Positions 37,552 through 46,475 of a stretch of 64,000 nucleotides of DNA are shown one piece after another. Under the pieces are notes generated by a model that was not told where the DNA came from, did not search any database, and saw only the letters and a list, made by a program, of their open reading frames with translations. This DNA comes from an uncultured Alphaproteobacteria bacterium (GTDB taxonomy: Bacteria > Pseudomonadota > Alphaproteobacteria > Methylaequorales > Methylaequoraceae). The first letter of the stretch is position 1. Each line of letters opens with the position of its first letter. The DNA lies in NCBI GenBank assembly GCA_902617375.1, contig CACMWI010000001.1, positions 252,090 to 316,089 of the forward strand, in the 5' to 3' direction. The position numbers and the translations under genes are program-made.

Positions 37552-37632
37552 TTTACTTCATCTAATTATTTTATGGCTTGATGTCATGTTTTTATGTATT
37601 ATAAGTCTTTATATTTAAAAAGTAACTTAAAT

Positions 37633-38091
37633 ATGGCTGAAAAAAAAAAAAATTCAAATTCTAATAATATTAATTTAAAATTTTTGATAAATGCTCAATA
37701 TCTTAAAGACTTATCGTTCGAAAACCCTCAGGCACCCGACTCTCTCAAAAACATAAAATCAAGTCCCACTTTTAAGATTGATGCTGATGTAAAGTCCAAA
37801 GAGTTGAAAGATCACGGTAAAAATATATTTGAGGTTGAACTTTCAATCAAATGTGAAACAAAATCAGAGGATACAATTTTATTTTTAGTCGAAGGTGTTT
37901 ATAATGGCATTTTTACAATTGAAAATGCTAATGAGGAAATATTGGATAAAATCCTTCTGATCGAATGTCCTAAATTTTTATTTCCATTTTTAAGATCTAT
38001 AATAGCTAATTGTACAAGAGAGGCAGGCTTTCCGCCCCTGATGATTGCTCCTCTAGATTTTATTGGCATGTATCAAAATAGAAAAAAATAA
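37633..38091 (+). CDS. secB: Protein-export chaperone SecB
   Basis: 152 residues from the ATG at 37633; a longer frame from 37594 adds non-conserved residues. SecB features: NAQYLKDLSFENPQAPDSL at residues 20-40, VELSIKCETK in the middle and the ending CTREAGFPPLMIAPLDF. It holds preproteins unfolded for SecA; the TPS exoproteins and outer-membrane proteins encoded here would be plausible clients. It is followed by a hairpin that separates it from a convergent gene. Confidence 0.5.
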   Translation: MAEKKKNSNSNNINLKFLINAQYLKDLSFENPQAPDSLKNIKSSPTFKIDADVKSKELKDHGKNIFEVELSIKCETKSEDTILFLVEGVYNGIFTIENANEEILDKILLIECPKFLFPFLRSIIANCTREAGFPPLMIAPLDFIGMYQNRKK

Positions 38092-38137
38092 GTTGAAAAT
38101 AAATTTTCAATCGCAATTTATATAATGGATGAAATAT

Positions 38138-38166
38138 GATGCGGTTGGCAGAATACCAACTGCATC
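38138..38166. terminator. Hairpin between convergent secB and the coiled-coil gene
   Basis: Eleven-base-pair stem (gatgcggttgg / ccaactgcatc, one G-T pair) with a 7-base loop, by far the most GC-rich inverted repeat in the nearby spacers. It sits between two convergent stops and ends exactly at the minus-strand stop codon. The following T-tracts are weak on both strands (aaatttt on plus), so bidirectional termination is likely but not proven. Confidence 0.5.
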
Positions 38167-38811
38167 TCAAATTTTATACGTTTTCTTTTTAGAATTGTTA
38201 AGATTCAGTCCAATTTTTTTAAAGCTTTCCGTTATTTCGGTCGTTGTATGGCCTTGATTCCACCTTTTAATAAACTCTTTAATATTTTCTTGATTGAAAC
38301 TAAGTTTTTCCTCTGATTGTTTTTTAGGAGACATCTTTTTCCTTGAAATTTTTTTGTTTAGTATCTCCCATACGTCCTCAATTTCTTGAATTTCTCTCTC
38401 TTTTATAAAGTTTTCTATAATGAAATTGAGTCTTTTAATTTCATTTTCCAATCTCTGGTTTTCATTTTTTAAACTATTCAAATGTTCTTTTATTTTGTGG
38501 AGGTCAGACTCTTTAATAACAGATATTTTGTGTTTAAATTTTTCGAAACACTTATCCAATTTCTCCAATATCAACTCTTTAAGCAATTTAATATCTAATT
38601 CGTTATATTTATAATGACTTTTGTCGCTTAATTTCGATAGTTTATCTAATGATAGAATGATTTGGTTTAGCCTTTTTCTAGATAAAACAGCAAAGCTACA
38701 AAGTTTAAATAACACCCTATCATCATCGGACCAGTGTATCCTTGGTTTATACCTGAATTTATTTAAAACTGACTGTGCCTTTGCAAAAGACACTTTAAAC
38801 GCCTTATTCAT
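38167..38811 (-). CDS. Unknown coiled-coil protein with possible C-terminal helix-turn-helix
   Basis: 214 residues, not assigned to a named family. The first 70 residues are helical and basic, containing IHWSDDDRVLFKLCSFAVLS. A long coiled coil runs through KIKEHLNSLKNENQRLENEI and beyond (about 75-140). The Lys-rich part ends in SFNQENIKEFIKRWNQGHTTTEITESF, whose W-x-x-G-x-T-x-x-E-I pattern loosely resembles the N-terminal helix-turn-helix of GcrA, the alphaproteobacterial cell-cycle regulator. That similarity is weak. Neighbours give no clue; it is convergent with secB. A start ATG at 38811 is clear. Confidence 0.5.
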   Translation of the reverse strand: MNKAFKVSFAKAQSVLNKFRYKPRIHWSDDDRVLFKLCSFAVLSRKRLNQIILSLDKLSKLSDKSHYKYNELDIKLLKELILEKLDKCFEKFKHKISVIKESDLHKIKEHLNSLKNENQRLENEIKRLNFIIENFIKEREIQEIEDVWEILNKKISRKKMSPKKQSEEKLSFNQENIKEFIKRWNQGHTTTEITESFKKIGLNLNNSKKKTYKI

Positions 38812-38929
38812 AATCTACTTAATTTCCAAATACTATATTTCTATAATAATTAAAAACAATTATATATAGTATCGTCTAAAATGCTATATATTTTTTTTAT
38901 TATATAATTCTTTATGGCGGCTTAAATAG

Positions 38930-39304
38930 TTATGCCTTTTTATTAAGATTTTCGAGGTCAATTTTAATTGTTGAATTTAGATTTGTAAGCCTCACGTAGG
39001 TCGACCTCAAAATTGCTCTAATAAAAAAAGATGTTTTATTATAGTCATCAAGCAAGTTTTTTTTTGGAATCAGCAATGCTTTAGATTCTTTTAGAGTAAT
39101 TGCAGTAACCGTTCTTTTTGTATTTAAGAGTATTGATAACTCGCCAAATACTTCATCTTCATTAATAAACCCGACTCTTGTGCCTTTGTCAGATATAATT
39201 TCAACTTCGCCTTTGGTCAGAAGGTAGGCAAAGTCTGGCTCATCTCCAGTTTTGTGAATTATTTCACCGACTTTCCATGAAATGTTTTCTTCACCCATAT
39301 CCAA
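38930..39304 (-). CDS. Stand-alone cyclic-nucleotide-binding domain protein
   Basis: 124 residues. CAP-type cNMP-binding beta-roll: ISWKVGEIIHKTGDEPDFAY, LLTKGEVEIIS, INEDEVFGELSILLNTKRT (the phosphate-binding-cassette GE-x-x-L-L region) and a C-terminal helix. No DNA-binding domain follows, so it is not a CRP-type transcription factor. The cassette lacks the usual R-x-A-x-A exactly, reading KRTVTAIT, so nucleotide binding is uncertain. Similar short proteins are widespread in alphaproteobacteria, with unknown partners. Confidence 0.5.
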   Translation of the reverse strand: MDMGEENISWKVGEIIHKTGDEPDFAYLLTKGEVEIISDKGTRVGFINEDEVFGELSILLNTKRTVTAITLKESKALLIPKKNLLDDYNKTSFFIRAILRSTYVRLTNLNSTIKIDLENLNKKA

Positions 39305-39367
39305 ATACTCTTTATACAGTGATTGTATCTGGATGAGAATTAAATGTAAATTTATAACAATCTTTAG

Positions 39368-39442
39368 TGGAGCGGGAAACGAGATTCGAACTCGCGACCC
39401 TCACGTTGGCAACGTGATGCTCTACCACTGAGCTATTCCCGC
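39368..39442 (-). tRNA. tRNA-Gly (anticodon GCC)
   Basis: On the minus strand a 75-base cloverleaf with encoded CCA: acceptor stem GCGGGAA/TTCCCGC, D-arm AGCTCAGTGGTAGAGC, anticodon stem TCACG/CGTGA around loop TTGCCAA (anticodon GCC), and T-loop GTTCGAATC. All arms pair well. It is the only tRNA found by eye in the window. It lies alone between the cNMP-domain gene and the LON-domain gene. Confidence 0.5.
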
Positions 39443-39549
39443 ACATTTCCAACACATAATATACTTAAATTACTATTTTTAAATAATAAAATTGTTTTTT
39501 TTTTAAATAAGTCTTTAATTATTATCAAATTTGAAACATATTGTATAAT

Positions 39550-40224
39550 ATGTTGTACAGTTTTGAACATACTTTGGAAGAGTTGCCTAAAACAATACCC
39601 CTCTTTCCTCTCAATAAAGTTTTACTCTTACCGAGAGCTAAACTCCCCCTTAATCTTTTTGAAAACAGATATTTACATATGCTAGACTACGCTCTTGCTA
39701 ATAAAAGAATAATTGGAATGATTCAGCCAAAAGAAAAAGTGTTGAAAGACTCTGATATTAAGAATCCGAAACTTTACGATGTTGGTTGCTCTGGAAGAGT
39801 AACTGCATTTTCAGAAACTAATGATAGCAGATACGAGCTTATTCTTAAAGGTGTATGTAGATTTAGAATAATCAAAGAAAAAAAGTTAACTAATGGCTTC
39901 AGATCAGCAAACGTAGAGTGGGAAGAATATCGAAAAGATTTTGATGCTCTAAGTTTATTGGGACAAAAAAAGAGGAAAGATTTCGAATCGTTATTAAAGG
40001 TTTTTCTTAAAAAAATTTCCATTGATGCAGACTGGGAAATGGTTCAAACAACAAACGATGAAGACTTGGTAAACATGATTAGCATGTGCTGTCCCTTCGA
40101 TGTGAGTGAGAAACAAGCACTTTTGGAAGCTAAGACACTTGATGAAAGGCTAGATGTTCTTACTTCTTTAATGCAAATGGGTTTAAACGATAACAAAATA
40201 GTTAGTTCTGGCAATCCGTCGTGA
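39550..40224 (+). CDS. LON peptidase substrate-binding domain protein
   Basis: 224 residues from the ATG at 39550; a TTG three codons earlier also fits. It consists only of the N-terminal LON domain: TIPLFPLNKVLLLPRAKLPL, NLFENRYLHMLDYAL, GRVTAFSETNDSRYELILKG, and a helical end with MCCPFDVSEKQALLEA. No ATPase or protease domain follows. Such stand-alone proteins are common in alphaproteobacteria, with no proven role. Its TGA overlaps the GTG of the Trm112-like gene. Confidence 0.5.
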   Translation: MLYSFEHTLEELPKTIPLFPLNKVLLLPRAKLPLNLFENRYLHMLDYALANKRIIGMIQPKEKVLKDSDIKNPKLYDVGCSGRVTAFSETNDSRYELILKGVCRFRIIKEKKLTNGFRSANVEWEEYRKDFDALSLLGQKKRKDFESLLKVFLKKISIDADWEMVQTTNDEDLVNMISMCCPFDVSEKQALLEAKTLDERLDVLTSLMQMGLNDNKIVSSGNPS

Positions 40225-40382
40225 GAGAAAATGATTTCGATATAAAGTGGCTAGACCTGCTTGTTTGTCCCAAAACAGGGCAGGAATTAACATACGACAG
40301 TAAAAAAAAATTATTGCTAACTAAAGATAAAAAAATATCTTACGCAATAACAGACGGTATCCCAAGACTTATTGACGACTAA
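40221..40382 (+). CDS. Trm112/UPF0434-family small protein
   Basis: 53 residues from GTG 40221 to TAA 40380-40382. The sequence includes IKWLDLLVCPKTGQELTYD and ends ITDGIPRLIDD, the standard Trm112-like pattern L-L-x-C-P-x-x-x-G-x-L and D-G-I-P-x-L. These small zinc-ribbon-like proteins are partners or activators of methyltransferases in eukaryotes; in bacteria the role is unsettled. This copy keeps one cysteine of the first pair (CPKTG) and lacks the second pair. It overlaps the LON-domain gene by 4 bases, and DUF971 follows after 5 bases. Confidence 0.5.
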   Translation: MRENDFDIKWLDLLVCPKTGQELTYDSKKKLLLTKDKKISYAITDGIPRLIDD

Positions 40383-40387
40383 CATAA

Positions 40388-40693
40388 ATGATCCCAAAAT
40401 CAGTAACGCTAAATAGAAATAAAAAAAGTATTCAGTTAGAGTATCCTAACAACAAGTTTCTTTTACTTACTTCGTCATACTTAAGAGCCTGCAGTCCTTC
40501 TGCAGAAAATAAAGACAAACTTAGAAAATCAGATGTGAGAGAGAGGGAAAAAGCTTTCCATTTTGTAATGATTAACAAAGTAGAAGCTGTTGGTAACTAC
40601 GCAATTAGGATAATATTTGATGATGGACACAGCACCGGTATCTTTAGTTGGGAGTATATTTATAATATCGGCTCTAGGCTTCAAGATTCCTGA
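40388..40693 (+). CDS. DUF971 family protein
   Basis: 101 residues. The DUF971 (gamma-butyrobetaine hydroxylase N-terminal-like) layout: PKSVTLNRNKKSIQLEYPNN, LLTSSYLRACSPSAENKDKL and GNYAIRIIFDDGHSTGIFSW followed by YIYNIG. Many bacterial members sit near apbC/mrp or iron-sulfur genes, but function is unproven. It completes a LON-Trm112-DUF971 run and overlaps the convergent ubiH-like gene by 20 bases. Confidence 0.5.
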   Translation: MIPKSVTLNRNKKSIQLEYPNNKFLLLTSSYLRACSPSAENKDKLRKSDVREREKAFHFVMINKVEAVGNYAIRIIFDDGHSTGIFSWEYIYNIGSRLQDS

Positions 40694-41864
40694 GCCCCAT
40701 AGCAAACAACATACTTTGATTTTTAAGAAAGTTTGATTGAGAAAATATCCTTAGACCAGTTTTCCTTAAAAGACTTTTGAATTTTCCTGAACCTGAGAAT
40801 AGACCATTTAAGTTGTGAGTTGCATTCACAAGTAAAGTTTTATCTATTTTTCTCATATTCTCATATGACTTCATTAAATTTAAATTGAAAGGTTCAAGCC
40901 CGAGCTCCTTTGATTTTGCTAGAGTTTTAGCCAAAATAAATGCATCCCTTAATCCAAGATTAAATCCCTGTCCGGCTATTGGATGTATTGCTTGGCATGC
41001 ATCTCCAATTAAAACTATATTCTTCTTAAAAATATCATAGCAAGAAAAGACATTTAATGGATATTTTTTAACTTCAGAAAGATTTATCAGTTTTCCAAAA
41101 AAATTATCATACTTTTTTTCAAATTCTTCTTTAAAATTTTCTTTAAAGTTTTTATCAGTAGCTACTTTGGTGTCAACAGTCCAAACAATTGAAGATTGAT
41201 TTATTTTTGAATTATTGACAGGTAATACTGCTAAAGGCCCAGTTGGAAAGAATCTTTCTAAAGCTACTCCATGGTGTTTATTCGAATGCGAAATATTAAA
41301 TACAAATGCAGTTTGTTGGTAATCATGGTAATAATATTTGATGTTAGCATGGTATCTAGTTTTAGAAAATCTTCCATCTGCCGCAACTAGCATCTTGAAA
41401 TATAAATCAAAATTCTTTGTTTCTAAAAAGCTATTATCAATGTCTTCGTTATTAATGTTAATTATTTCTGTACCGTCTTTAAATGAAACATATTTTGACT
41501 TTAGAACTTCGTTTAAAAGAGTTTCTCTTATTAGTTTATTATCGACAATAAAACCTAATGGACCTTCTCTGAGATTTTTATAATTAAAATTTATATCATG
41601 AGAACCCAACCCTTCTGAGACAAAAATTTGATTAATTGGTTGAAATGCATTTTTTAATTTCTTCCAAATTCCTAGTTTTCTGAATATTCTATAAGATCCT
41701 TGAGAAATAGCAGTTGTTCTATTATCTTGTTGCGCAAATAGTGACCTTTTATCATTCTTATCAATAATGCATACTTTAATTTTTCTTTCTGCCATTAAAA
41801 GAGCAAATGTTAAACCTATCATTCCGGCACCACATATAATTATTTCATGATGATTTTTAGTCAT
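40674..41864 (-). CDS. UbiH/UbiF/VisC-family FAD-dependent ubiquinone hydroxylase
   Basis: 396 residues. Flavoprotein monooxygenase: the dinucleotide-binding ICGAGMIGLTFALLMAERK at the N-terminus, the middle VAADGRFSKTR motif (D-G), and the FAD-ribityl motif GDACQAIHPIAGQGFNLGLRD near residue 290. It hydroxylates the benzoquinone ring during ubiquinone synthesis; which ring position cannot be read, so I leave the symbol empty. It is divergent from ftsK, sharing a 50-base gap. Confidence 0.5.
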   Translation of the reverse strand: MTKNHHEIIICGAGMIGLTFALLMAERKIKVCIIDKNDKRSLFAQQDNRTTAISQGSYRIFRKLGIWKKLKNAFQPINQIFVSEGLGSHDINFNYKNLREGPLGFIVDNKLIRETLLNEVLKSKYVSFKDGTEIININNEDIDNSFLETKNFDLYFKMLVAADGRFSKTRYHANIKYYYHDYQQTAFVFNISHSNKHHGVALERFFPTGPLAVLPVNNSKINQSSIVWTVDTKVATDKNFKENFKEEFEKKYDNFFGKLINLSEVKKYPLNVFSCYDIFKKNIVLIGDACQAIHPIAGQGFNLGLRDAFILAKTLAKSKELGLEPFNLNLMKSYENMRKIDKTLLVNATHNLNGLFSGSGKFKSLLRKTGLRIFSQSNFLKNQSMLFAMGLRNLEA

Positions 41865-41914
41865 AAATTTTTAAATATGATTTTAATTTAAATTTAATAT
41901 AATCAAATTATCGA

Positions 41915-44113
41915 ATGAATTTTAAAATTAAAGAAAATTTAAAAAAAACTGGGTTTTTCATCTTTTTCATGGTGTTAAGTATTTCCATATTTTTATCTTT
42001 AGTAAGTCAATCAAGCGGTGACAACACCTTATTAAAGTTTGATTCTTTATCTAGTGGTTCAAAAAACATTTTTGGTTACTTTGGAGCAGTCCTCTCAGAT
42101 GTATTAATTAAGATTTTTGGTGTAAGTTCATACCTTTTCTGCATTTTTTTTTTAAATAATGCTATTAAAGTATTTAGTGAAAGAAATTCACAATGGGTCA
42201 CCTGGAATTTTCTTCCATTTTCGATTCTGTTAACTTGTTTTTTTGTCGAATATTTTAAGTTTAGTATTCAAGATTACAATTTCTCATCTGGTATTATAGG
42301 AATTAGCCTGAACTCTTACTTTACCCACTTTTTTGGTAATTTAGACTATGTTAACTATTTAATTGCCTCACTCTTTACATTTTATTTTTTTTCAATATGT
42401 TTCACTTTTAGTATTGGTTTTAGCCACATAAGAAAAATATCCTACGTTTTTTTAAAGTATGGCTATTATTTGATATTTTTCATTTGTAAGGCTTTAAAAA
42501 TATCAATAAAGAAAGATTTGGAATTTTTTTCAGAATTTAAAATTAATTCTAATAGACAAGTTACAAATTCTAAGACAAAAAAATTTAAGAAAGCTGTCGT
42601 TTCTCGACGTGTTTCAGATGATTACACTTTTCCGTCAATTGAGTTATTAGAGATGGAAAGAAAGATCCCAGGAATAGAAGCTGAAAACAAGAAAAATGCT
42701 GAATTAAACACTTCATTGCTGGCAAACGTTTTAAATGATTTTAAAATAAGTGGAGATATAACAAATGTTAGACAAGGCCCTATTGTAACCTTATTTGAAT
42801 TAACTCCTGCACCAGGCACTTTGTCCTCCAGTGTTATTCGTTTGTCTGATGATATAGCAAGGTCAATGAGTGCCAAATCTACAAGAATTTCAACCATACC
42901 CGGAAAAGACGCAATTGGAATTGAAATTCCAAACAAGCAAAGACATACGGTTTTTCTTAGAGAATTAATTGATGATGAAGCATTTAAAAAAAATTCCTTA
43001 AAATTGCCTCTTGCTCTCGGAAAGGACATATTTGGCAACCCTGTAATTGTTGACCTTGCGAAAATGCCGCATCTACTTGTTGCGGGTACTACAGGCTCAG
43101 GAAAATCTGTTGGCATTAATGCCATGCTTTTGTCTTTGCTTTATTGTTTGCCTCCTGAAGAATGCAGGTTAATTTTAATAGATCCTAAGATGTTAGAATT
43201 ATCAATTTATCAGGATATTCCTCATTTATTAACCGAGGTCGTAACTGATCCTAAAAAAGCAATAACTGCTCTTAAATGGACAGTGAAAGAAATGGAAAAA
43301 AGGTATCAGTTGATGACACATTTAGAGGTTAGGGAGATTGATGATTATAATAGAAAAGTAAAAAAAATATTAGAAACAGGCCAGGTTGTCTTTAAAGAAA
43401 TGCAAATCGGTTATGATTCTGAAACGGGCAAACCAGTTATGGAAAAAAAAGCTTTAGATTTAGCAATTTTTCCCAATATTGTAGTAGTTGTAGACGAATT
43501 AGCCGATTTGATGATTACGTCCGGCAAAGAAATTGAAGGTGCAATACAGAGACTTTCACAGATGGCAAGGGCTGCTGGCATACATTTAATTGTTGCTACA
43601 CAGCGCCCTTCTGTAGACGTTATTACTGGAACTATAAAGTCAAATTTTCCTACAAGGATAAGTTATAAAGTTGTAAACAAAATTAACAGTAGAACAATAT
43701 TGGAGGAACAGGGTGCTGAACAATTGCTTGGTCAGGGTGACCTTCTAATTACAATGTTAGGAGAGAGTTTATTGAGAGTTCATGGTCCATTTGTAAAAAC
43801 TGAAGAGGTTCAATCAGTTGTAAATCATCTAAAGAAACAAGGAGAACCAGAATATTTACAGTCAGTGACCAAAGACGAAGAGGAATCGGAGAATTTTAAT
43901 TTAGGATTTAACAACACTGGGGATGAACTTTACGATAAGGCAGTATCAATTGTATGTAGGGAAAAGAAAGCCTCAACAAGCTTTATCCAGAGACACTTAC
44001 AAATTGGTTATAATCGTGCAGCGAGAATAATTGAAAAAATGGAATCTGAGGGGATTGTAAGCCCCGCAAATCATGTTGGTAGAAGGGAGGTTTTAGTTGG
44101 GAAAGAAAACTAA
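41915..44113 (+). CDS. ftsK: DNA translocase FtsK
   Basis: 732 residues, a compact FtsK/SpoIIIE. Four N-terminal membrane spans (about 10-190) anchor it at the septum; a short linker follows. The motor has Walker A VAGTTGSGKSVGINAML, Walker B VVVVDELADLMI and ATQRPSVDVITG. The C-terminal gamma winged helix (SFIQRHLQIGYNRAARIIEKM) reads polar KOPS-like sequences. It pumps terminus DNA during division and activates XerCD. It overlaps the BON-domain lipoprotein gene by 17 bases. Confidence 0.5.
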   Translation: MNFKIKENLKKTGFFIFFMVLSISIFLSLVSQSSGDNTLLKFDSLSSGSKNIFGYFGAVLSDVLIKIFGVSSYLFCIFFLNNAIKVFSERNSQWVTWNFLPFSILLTCFFVEYFKFSIQDYNFSSGIIGISLNSYFTHFFGNLDYVNYLIASLFTFYFFSICFTFSIGFSHIRKISYVFLKYGYYLIFFICKALKISIKKDLEFFSEFKINSNRQVTNSKTKKFKKAVVSRRVSDDYTFPSIELLEMERKIPGIEAENKKNAELNTSLLANVLNDFKISGDITNVRQGPIVTLFELTPAPGTLSSSVIRLSDDIARSMSAKSTRISTIPGKDAIGIEIPNKQRHTVFLRELIDDEAFKKNSLKLPLALGKDIFGNPVIVDLAKMPHLLVAGTTGSGKSVGINAMLLSLLYCLPPEECRLILIDPKMLELSIYQDIPHLLTEVVTDPKKAITALKWTVKEMEKRYQLMTHLEVREIDDYNRKVKKILETGQVVFKEMQIGYDSETGKPVMEKKALDLAIFPNIVVVVDELADLMITSGKEIEGAIQRLSQMARAAGIHLIVATQRPSVDVITGTIKSNFPTRISYKVVNKINSRTILEEQGAEQLLGQGDLLITMLGESLLRVHGPFVKTEEVQSVVNHLKKQGEPEYLQSVTKDEEESENFNLGFNNTGDELYDKAVSIVCREKKASTSFIQRHLQIGYNRAARIIEKMESEGIVSPANHVGRREVLVGKEN

Positions 44114-44684
44114 GTATCTCATATTTTTTTTTGCTTTCATTTTTTCACAATCTTGTAGCCCTGTATCATCTATAGTTTCAATGACTGCAAATGCAGGTAT
44201 TTCGAGTAAGGGTTTTTCTGCTTCTGTTGATGATACATTCTTAAAGACAAAAATCCTTACAAAAATATCAACCGAAAATCTATCTAATTTAACTGATATT
44301 GCGGTAAGCGTCTCATTAGGTGAAGTTCTACTTACTGGTTATTCGAGTGATCAGATTAGCAGACTTAAACTTGTTGAGAATGTTATGAAAACTGAAGGTG
44401 TGAAAAAAGTTTATAATGAAGTACAAATAAATCCAACTGTTTCTTTTACTGATAGAACGGAAGATGCGTTATTTGAATCTAGATTAATAACCAGAATGTT
44501 ATTCAAATCGGGAATCAATAGTAATAATTTTAGTCTAGATGTCGTATCAGGAAACGTTTATATTATAGGGCTTGCAGACGATCTAGAAGAAAAAACAACT
44601 GTTGAAAGATTCTTTTCGGAAATGGATGATATTAGAAAATTGATAACAATAATAAATATAAAAAAAAAGGATGAAAAAATATAA
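44097..44684 (+). CDS. BON-domain lipoprotein (OsmY-like)
   Basis: 195 residues from a TTG at 44097 inside ftsK. The signal peptide ends SQSC, a probable lipobox. Two BON domains follow: one with LGEVLLTGYSSDQ and VKKVYNEVQINP, the second with VSGNVYIIGLADDLEEKTTVERF. BON domains bind phospholipid surfaces; relatives such as OsmY and DolP protect the envelope. The stop overlaps the gshB start by 14 bases. In other alphaproteobacteria the BON gene and gshB also adjoin. Confidence 0.5.
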   Translation: MGKKTKYLIFFFAFIFSQSCSPVSSIVSMTANAGISSKGFSASVDDTFLKTKILTKISTENLSNLTDIAVSVSLGEVLLTGYSSDQISRLKLVENVMKTEGVKKVYNEVQINPTVSFTDRTEDALFESRLITRMLFKSGINSNNFSLDVVSGNVYIIGLADDLEEKTTVERFFSEMDDIRKLITIINIKKKDEKI

Positions 44685-45615
44685 AAACAAAAATGCTCTT
44701 TTTCAAATAGACAGTTTATCTCAGCTCAATCCTGAGACAGATTCGTCTTTAGATATAATAAAAGAAGGATTAAAACTTGGTTTGAATATTTGGATAACAA
44801 ATCCAGATAATTTAACTTTTTATGCTGGAAGAATTTCTTTCTTAGCATCTAAAGTAAAAGACTCAAGTTTAAAATTATATAAATCAAAAAAAATATATTT
44901 AGAAAAGTTTGACTTTTTTTTTATTCGCCAAGATCCGCCATTTGATATGAGATATATTTCCAACTGTTATTTGTTAGAACTTCACAAAAAATTTAACAAG
45001 AAACCTTTTTTTATAAATGACCCTTCAGGAATTAAAAATTTTACGGAAAAAATATTCCCTTTATATTTTCACAGTTTCATGCCTAAAACTATGGTGTCAT
45101 CAAGTGTTAAGGATTTGGTATATATGTTTAAAAAACATGATACATTGGTTTTTAAACCTCTTTATTGCAAAGGCGGTGAAGATATATACAAATTTTCAAG
45201 AAAAGATAAACATTATCTGCGAACTTTCCAGATGTTGCTGTCTAAATACAAATCACCAGTTGTTATACAGAAATTTATTGAAAAGGTGAAATATGGAGAC
45301 AAACGTGTGATATTAATTAATGGAAAAGCAGTTGGAGCTGTTAATAGAATACCTCAAAGTGGTGCTTTTAAGGCAAATTTGCATTTAGGTGGAAAGGCCT
45401 CCTCAACCAAGCTCACTAAGAAAGAAACTGATATATGCACTCTGTTGGGTAGTGCTTTAAGAGAAAACAAACTGTTTTTTGTCGGTATTGATCTAATAGA
45501 TCAAAAACTAACAGAAATCAATGTTACATCGCCAACTGGAATAGTTCAGCTCAGGGAACTGTATAATGTGAACATATCCAAACTAATTTGGGGAGAGCTC
45601 ATAAGTATTGTATAA
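44671..45615 (+). CDS. gshB: Glutathione synthetase
   Basis: 314 residues. ATP-grasp ligase joining gamma-glutamylcysteine and glycine. Motifs: ALFQIDSLSQLNPETDSS (family QIDP-x-x-x-N-P-x-x-D-T) at the start, FIRQDPPFDMRYI, LVFKPLYCKGGEDIY, GAVNRIPQSGAFKANLHLGG and FFVGIDLIDQKLTEINVTSP. All typical GshB blocks are present. It follows the BON gene with overlap. The gap to dnaQ downstream is 59 bases with no visible terminator. Confidence 0.5.
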   Translation: MKKYKNKNALFQIDSLSQLNPETDSSLDIIKEGLKLGLNIWITNPDNLTFYAGRISFLASKVKDSSLKLYKSKKIYLEKFDFFFIRQDPPFDMRYISNCYLLELHKKFNKKPFFINDPSGIKNFTEKIFPLYFHSFMPKTMVSSSVKDLVYMFKKHDTLVFKPLYCKGGEDIYKFSRKDKHYLRTFQMLLSKYKSPVVIQKFIEKVKYGDKRVILINGKAVGAVNRIPQSGAFKANLHLGGKASSTKLTKKETDICTLLGSALRENKLFFVGIDLIDQKLTEINVTSPTGIVQLRELYNVNISKLIWGELISIV

Positions 45616-45674
45616 ATCATAATACTATATATTTTTGAAAATTTAAATCTTTAAAACATTATATATTAAATATT

Positions 45675-46340
45675 TTACCATATATTATTTTTAAGAGTTT
45701 TAAGCATTTCTCTATGACTTTCTTCTTCTTCAGGCGAAATTGTAGCACAAACAACTTTGTTATTGTCGTTGTTGAATGATTTAATTGTTTGTTTTGTATT
45801 TGATTCTATTTTGAGATTGAGAGTTTTTTGTTTTCCTCCCAGAAGTTCATTGTAAACTTGAAGTAAAAGAAAAGAATCGGTTAATGCACCATGCTTTTCT
45901 CTACTTTCTAGGCTTATACCAAATCTTCTGCATAAGGCATTTAAGTTATTTTTACTTCCTGGAAACTTTTTTTTTGCAATTTCTAAAGTACAAATTGTCG
46001 ATTCGGAGTTAATTGGACTTGTGCCTGATCTTTTTAATGCATTATTGATCATTGTGATGTCAAACTGTGCATTGTGAATAATTAATTGAGATTCCCCAAC
46101 AAATGACATAAATTTCTCAATTTCGTCTTGAAATGTGCTGAATTTTGAAAGAAATTCAGTACTTAAACCGTGTATTCTCTCTGATTCGCTGCTTATTTCA
46201 ATTTCGTCAGGTTTGTAATATTGGTGAAATTTATTTCCTGTAAAAACTCCGTCTATTAATTCTAAACATCCGATTTCAATTATTCTGTCTTTCTCAAAAT
46301 CCAAACCTGAGGTTTCTGTGTCAATAATTAATTGTCTCAA
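45675..46340 (-). CDS. dnaQ: DNA polymerase III epsilon subunit (proofreading exonuclease)
   Basis: 221 residues from a TTG at 46340. DnaQ DEDDh exonuclease: LIIDTETSGLDFEKDRIIEIG at residues 4-24 (Exo I, D-T-E), IIHNAQFDITMINNAL (Exo II) and HGALTDSFLLLQVY (Exo III), then a short C-terminal tail for polymerase contact. The TTG start follows directly after a TAA that belongs to a decayed parB tail, and a decayed copy of this gene lies after the intact parB with the same TTG. dnaQ is normally beside coaE in alphaproteobacteria; here it is 22 kb away. Confidence 0.5.
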   Translation of the reverse strand: MRQLIIDTETSGLDFEKDRIIEIGCLELIDGVFTGNKFHQYYKPDEIEISSESERIHGLSTEFLSKFSTFQDEIEKFMSFVGESQLIIHNAQFDITMINNALKRSGTSPINSESTICTLEIAKKKFPGSKNNLNALCRRFGISLESREKHGALTDSFLLLQVYNELLGGKQKTLNLKIESNTKQTIKSFNNDNNKVVCATISPEEEESHREMLKTLKNNIW

Positions 46341-46470
46341 TTACTTTTGTCTCCATTTAAATTTGCTGTAACTTTAAGTATCAATAACATCAAGTAATTT
46401 CAATAAAGAAAACATTTTTATAACTATCCTCGTTTATTTACTAATCGATCTGAGTGTATATTTGAAAATT
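46341..46470 (-). pseudogene. Decayed 3' end of parB directly upstream of dnaQ
   Basis: Reading the minus strand toward dnaQ, this spacer ends aaatttaaatggagac aaaagtaa ttgagac. The end of the intact parB reads aaattaaaatggagac caaaataa ttgagac: the same W-R-x-K-stop ending followed by the same TTG start. Similarity continues upstream (tttct...acttgat, atagt, gtaaat blocks) with several indels to about 46470, close to the tpsA1 stop. The frame is broken, so this is a remnant. The limit at the tpsA1 end is approximate. Confidence 0.5.
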
Positions 46471-46475
46471 CCATC

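Noticed and set aside
42622..43125. 167-residue minus-strand ORF inside ftsK
   Set aside because: Fully inside the FtsK motor coding region, with shadow-like composition; no independent motif.
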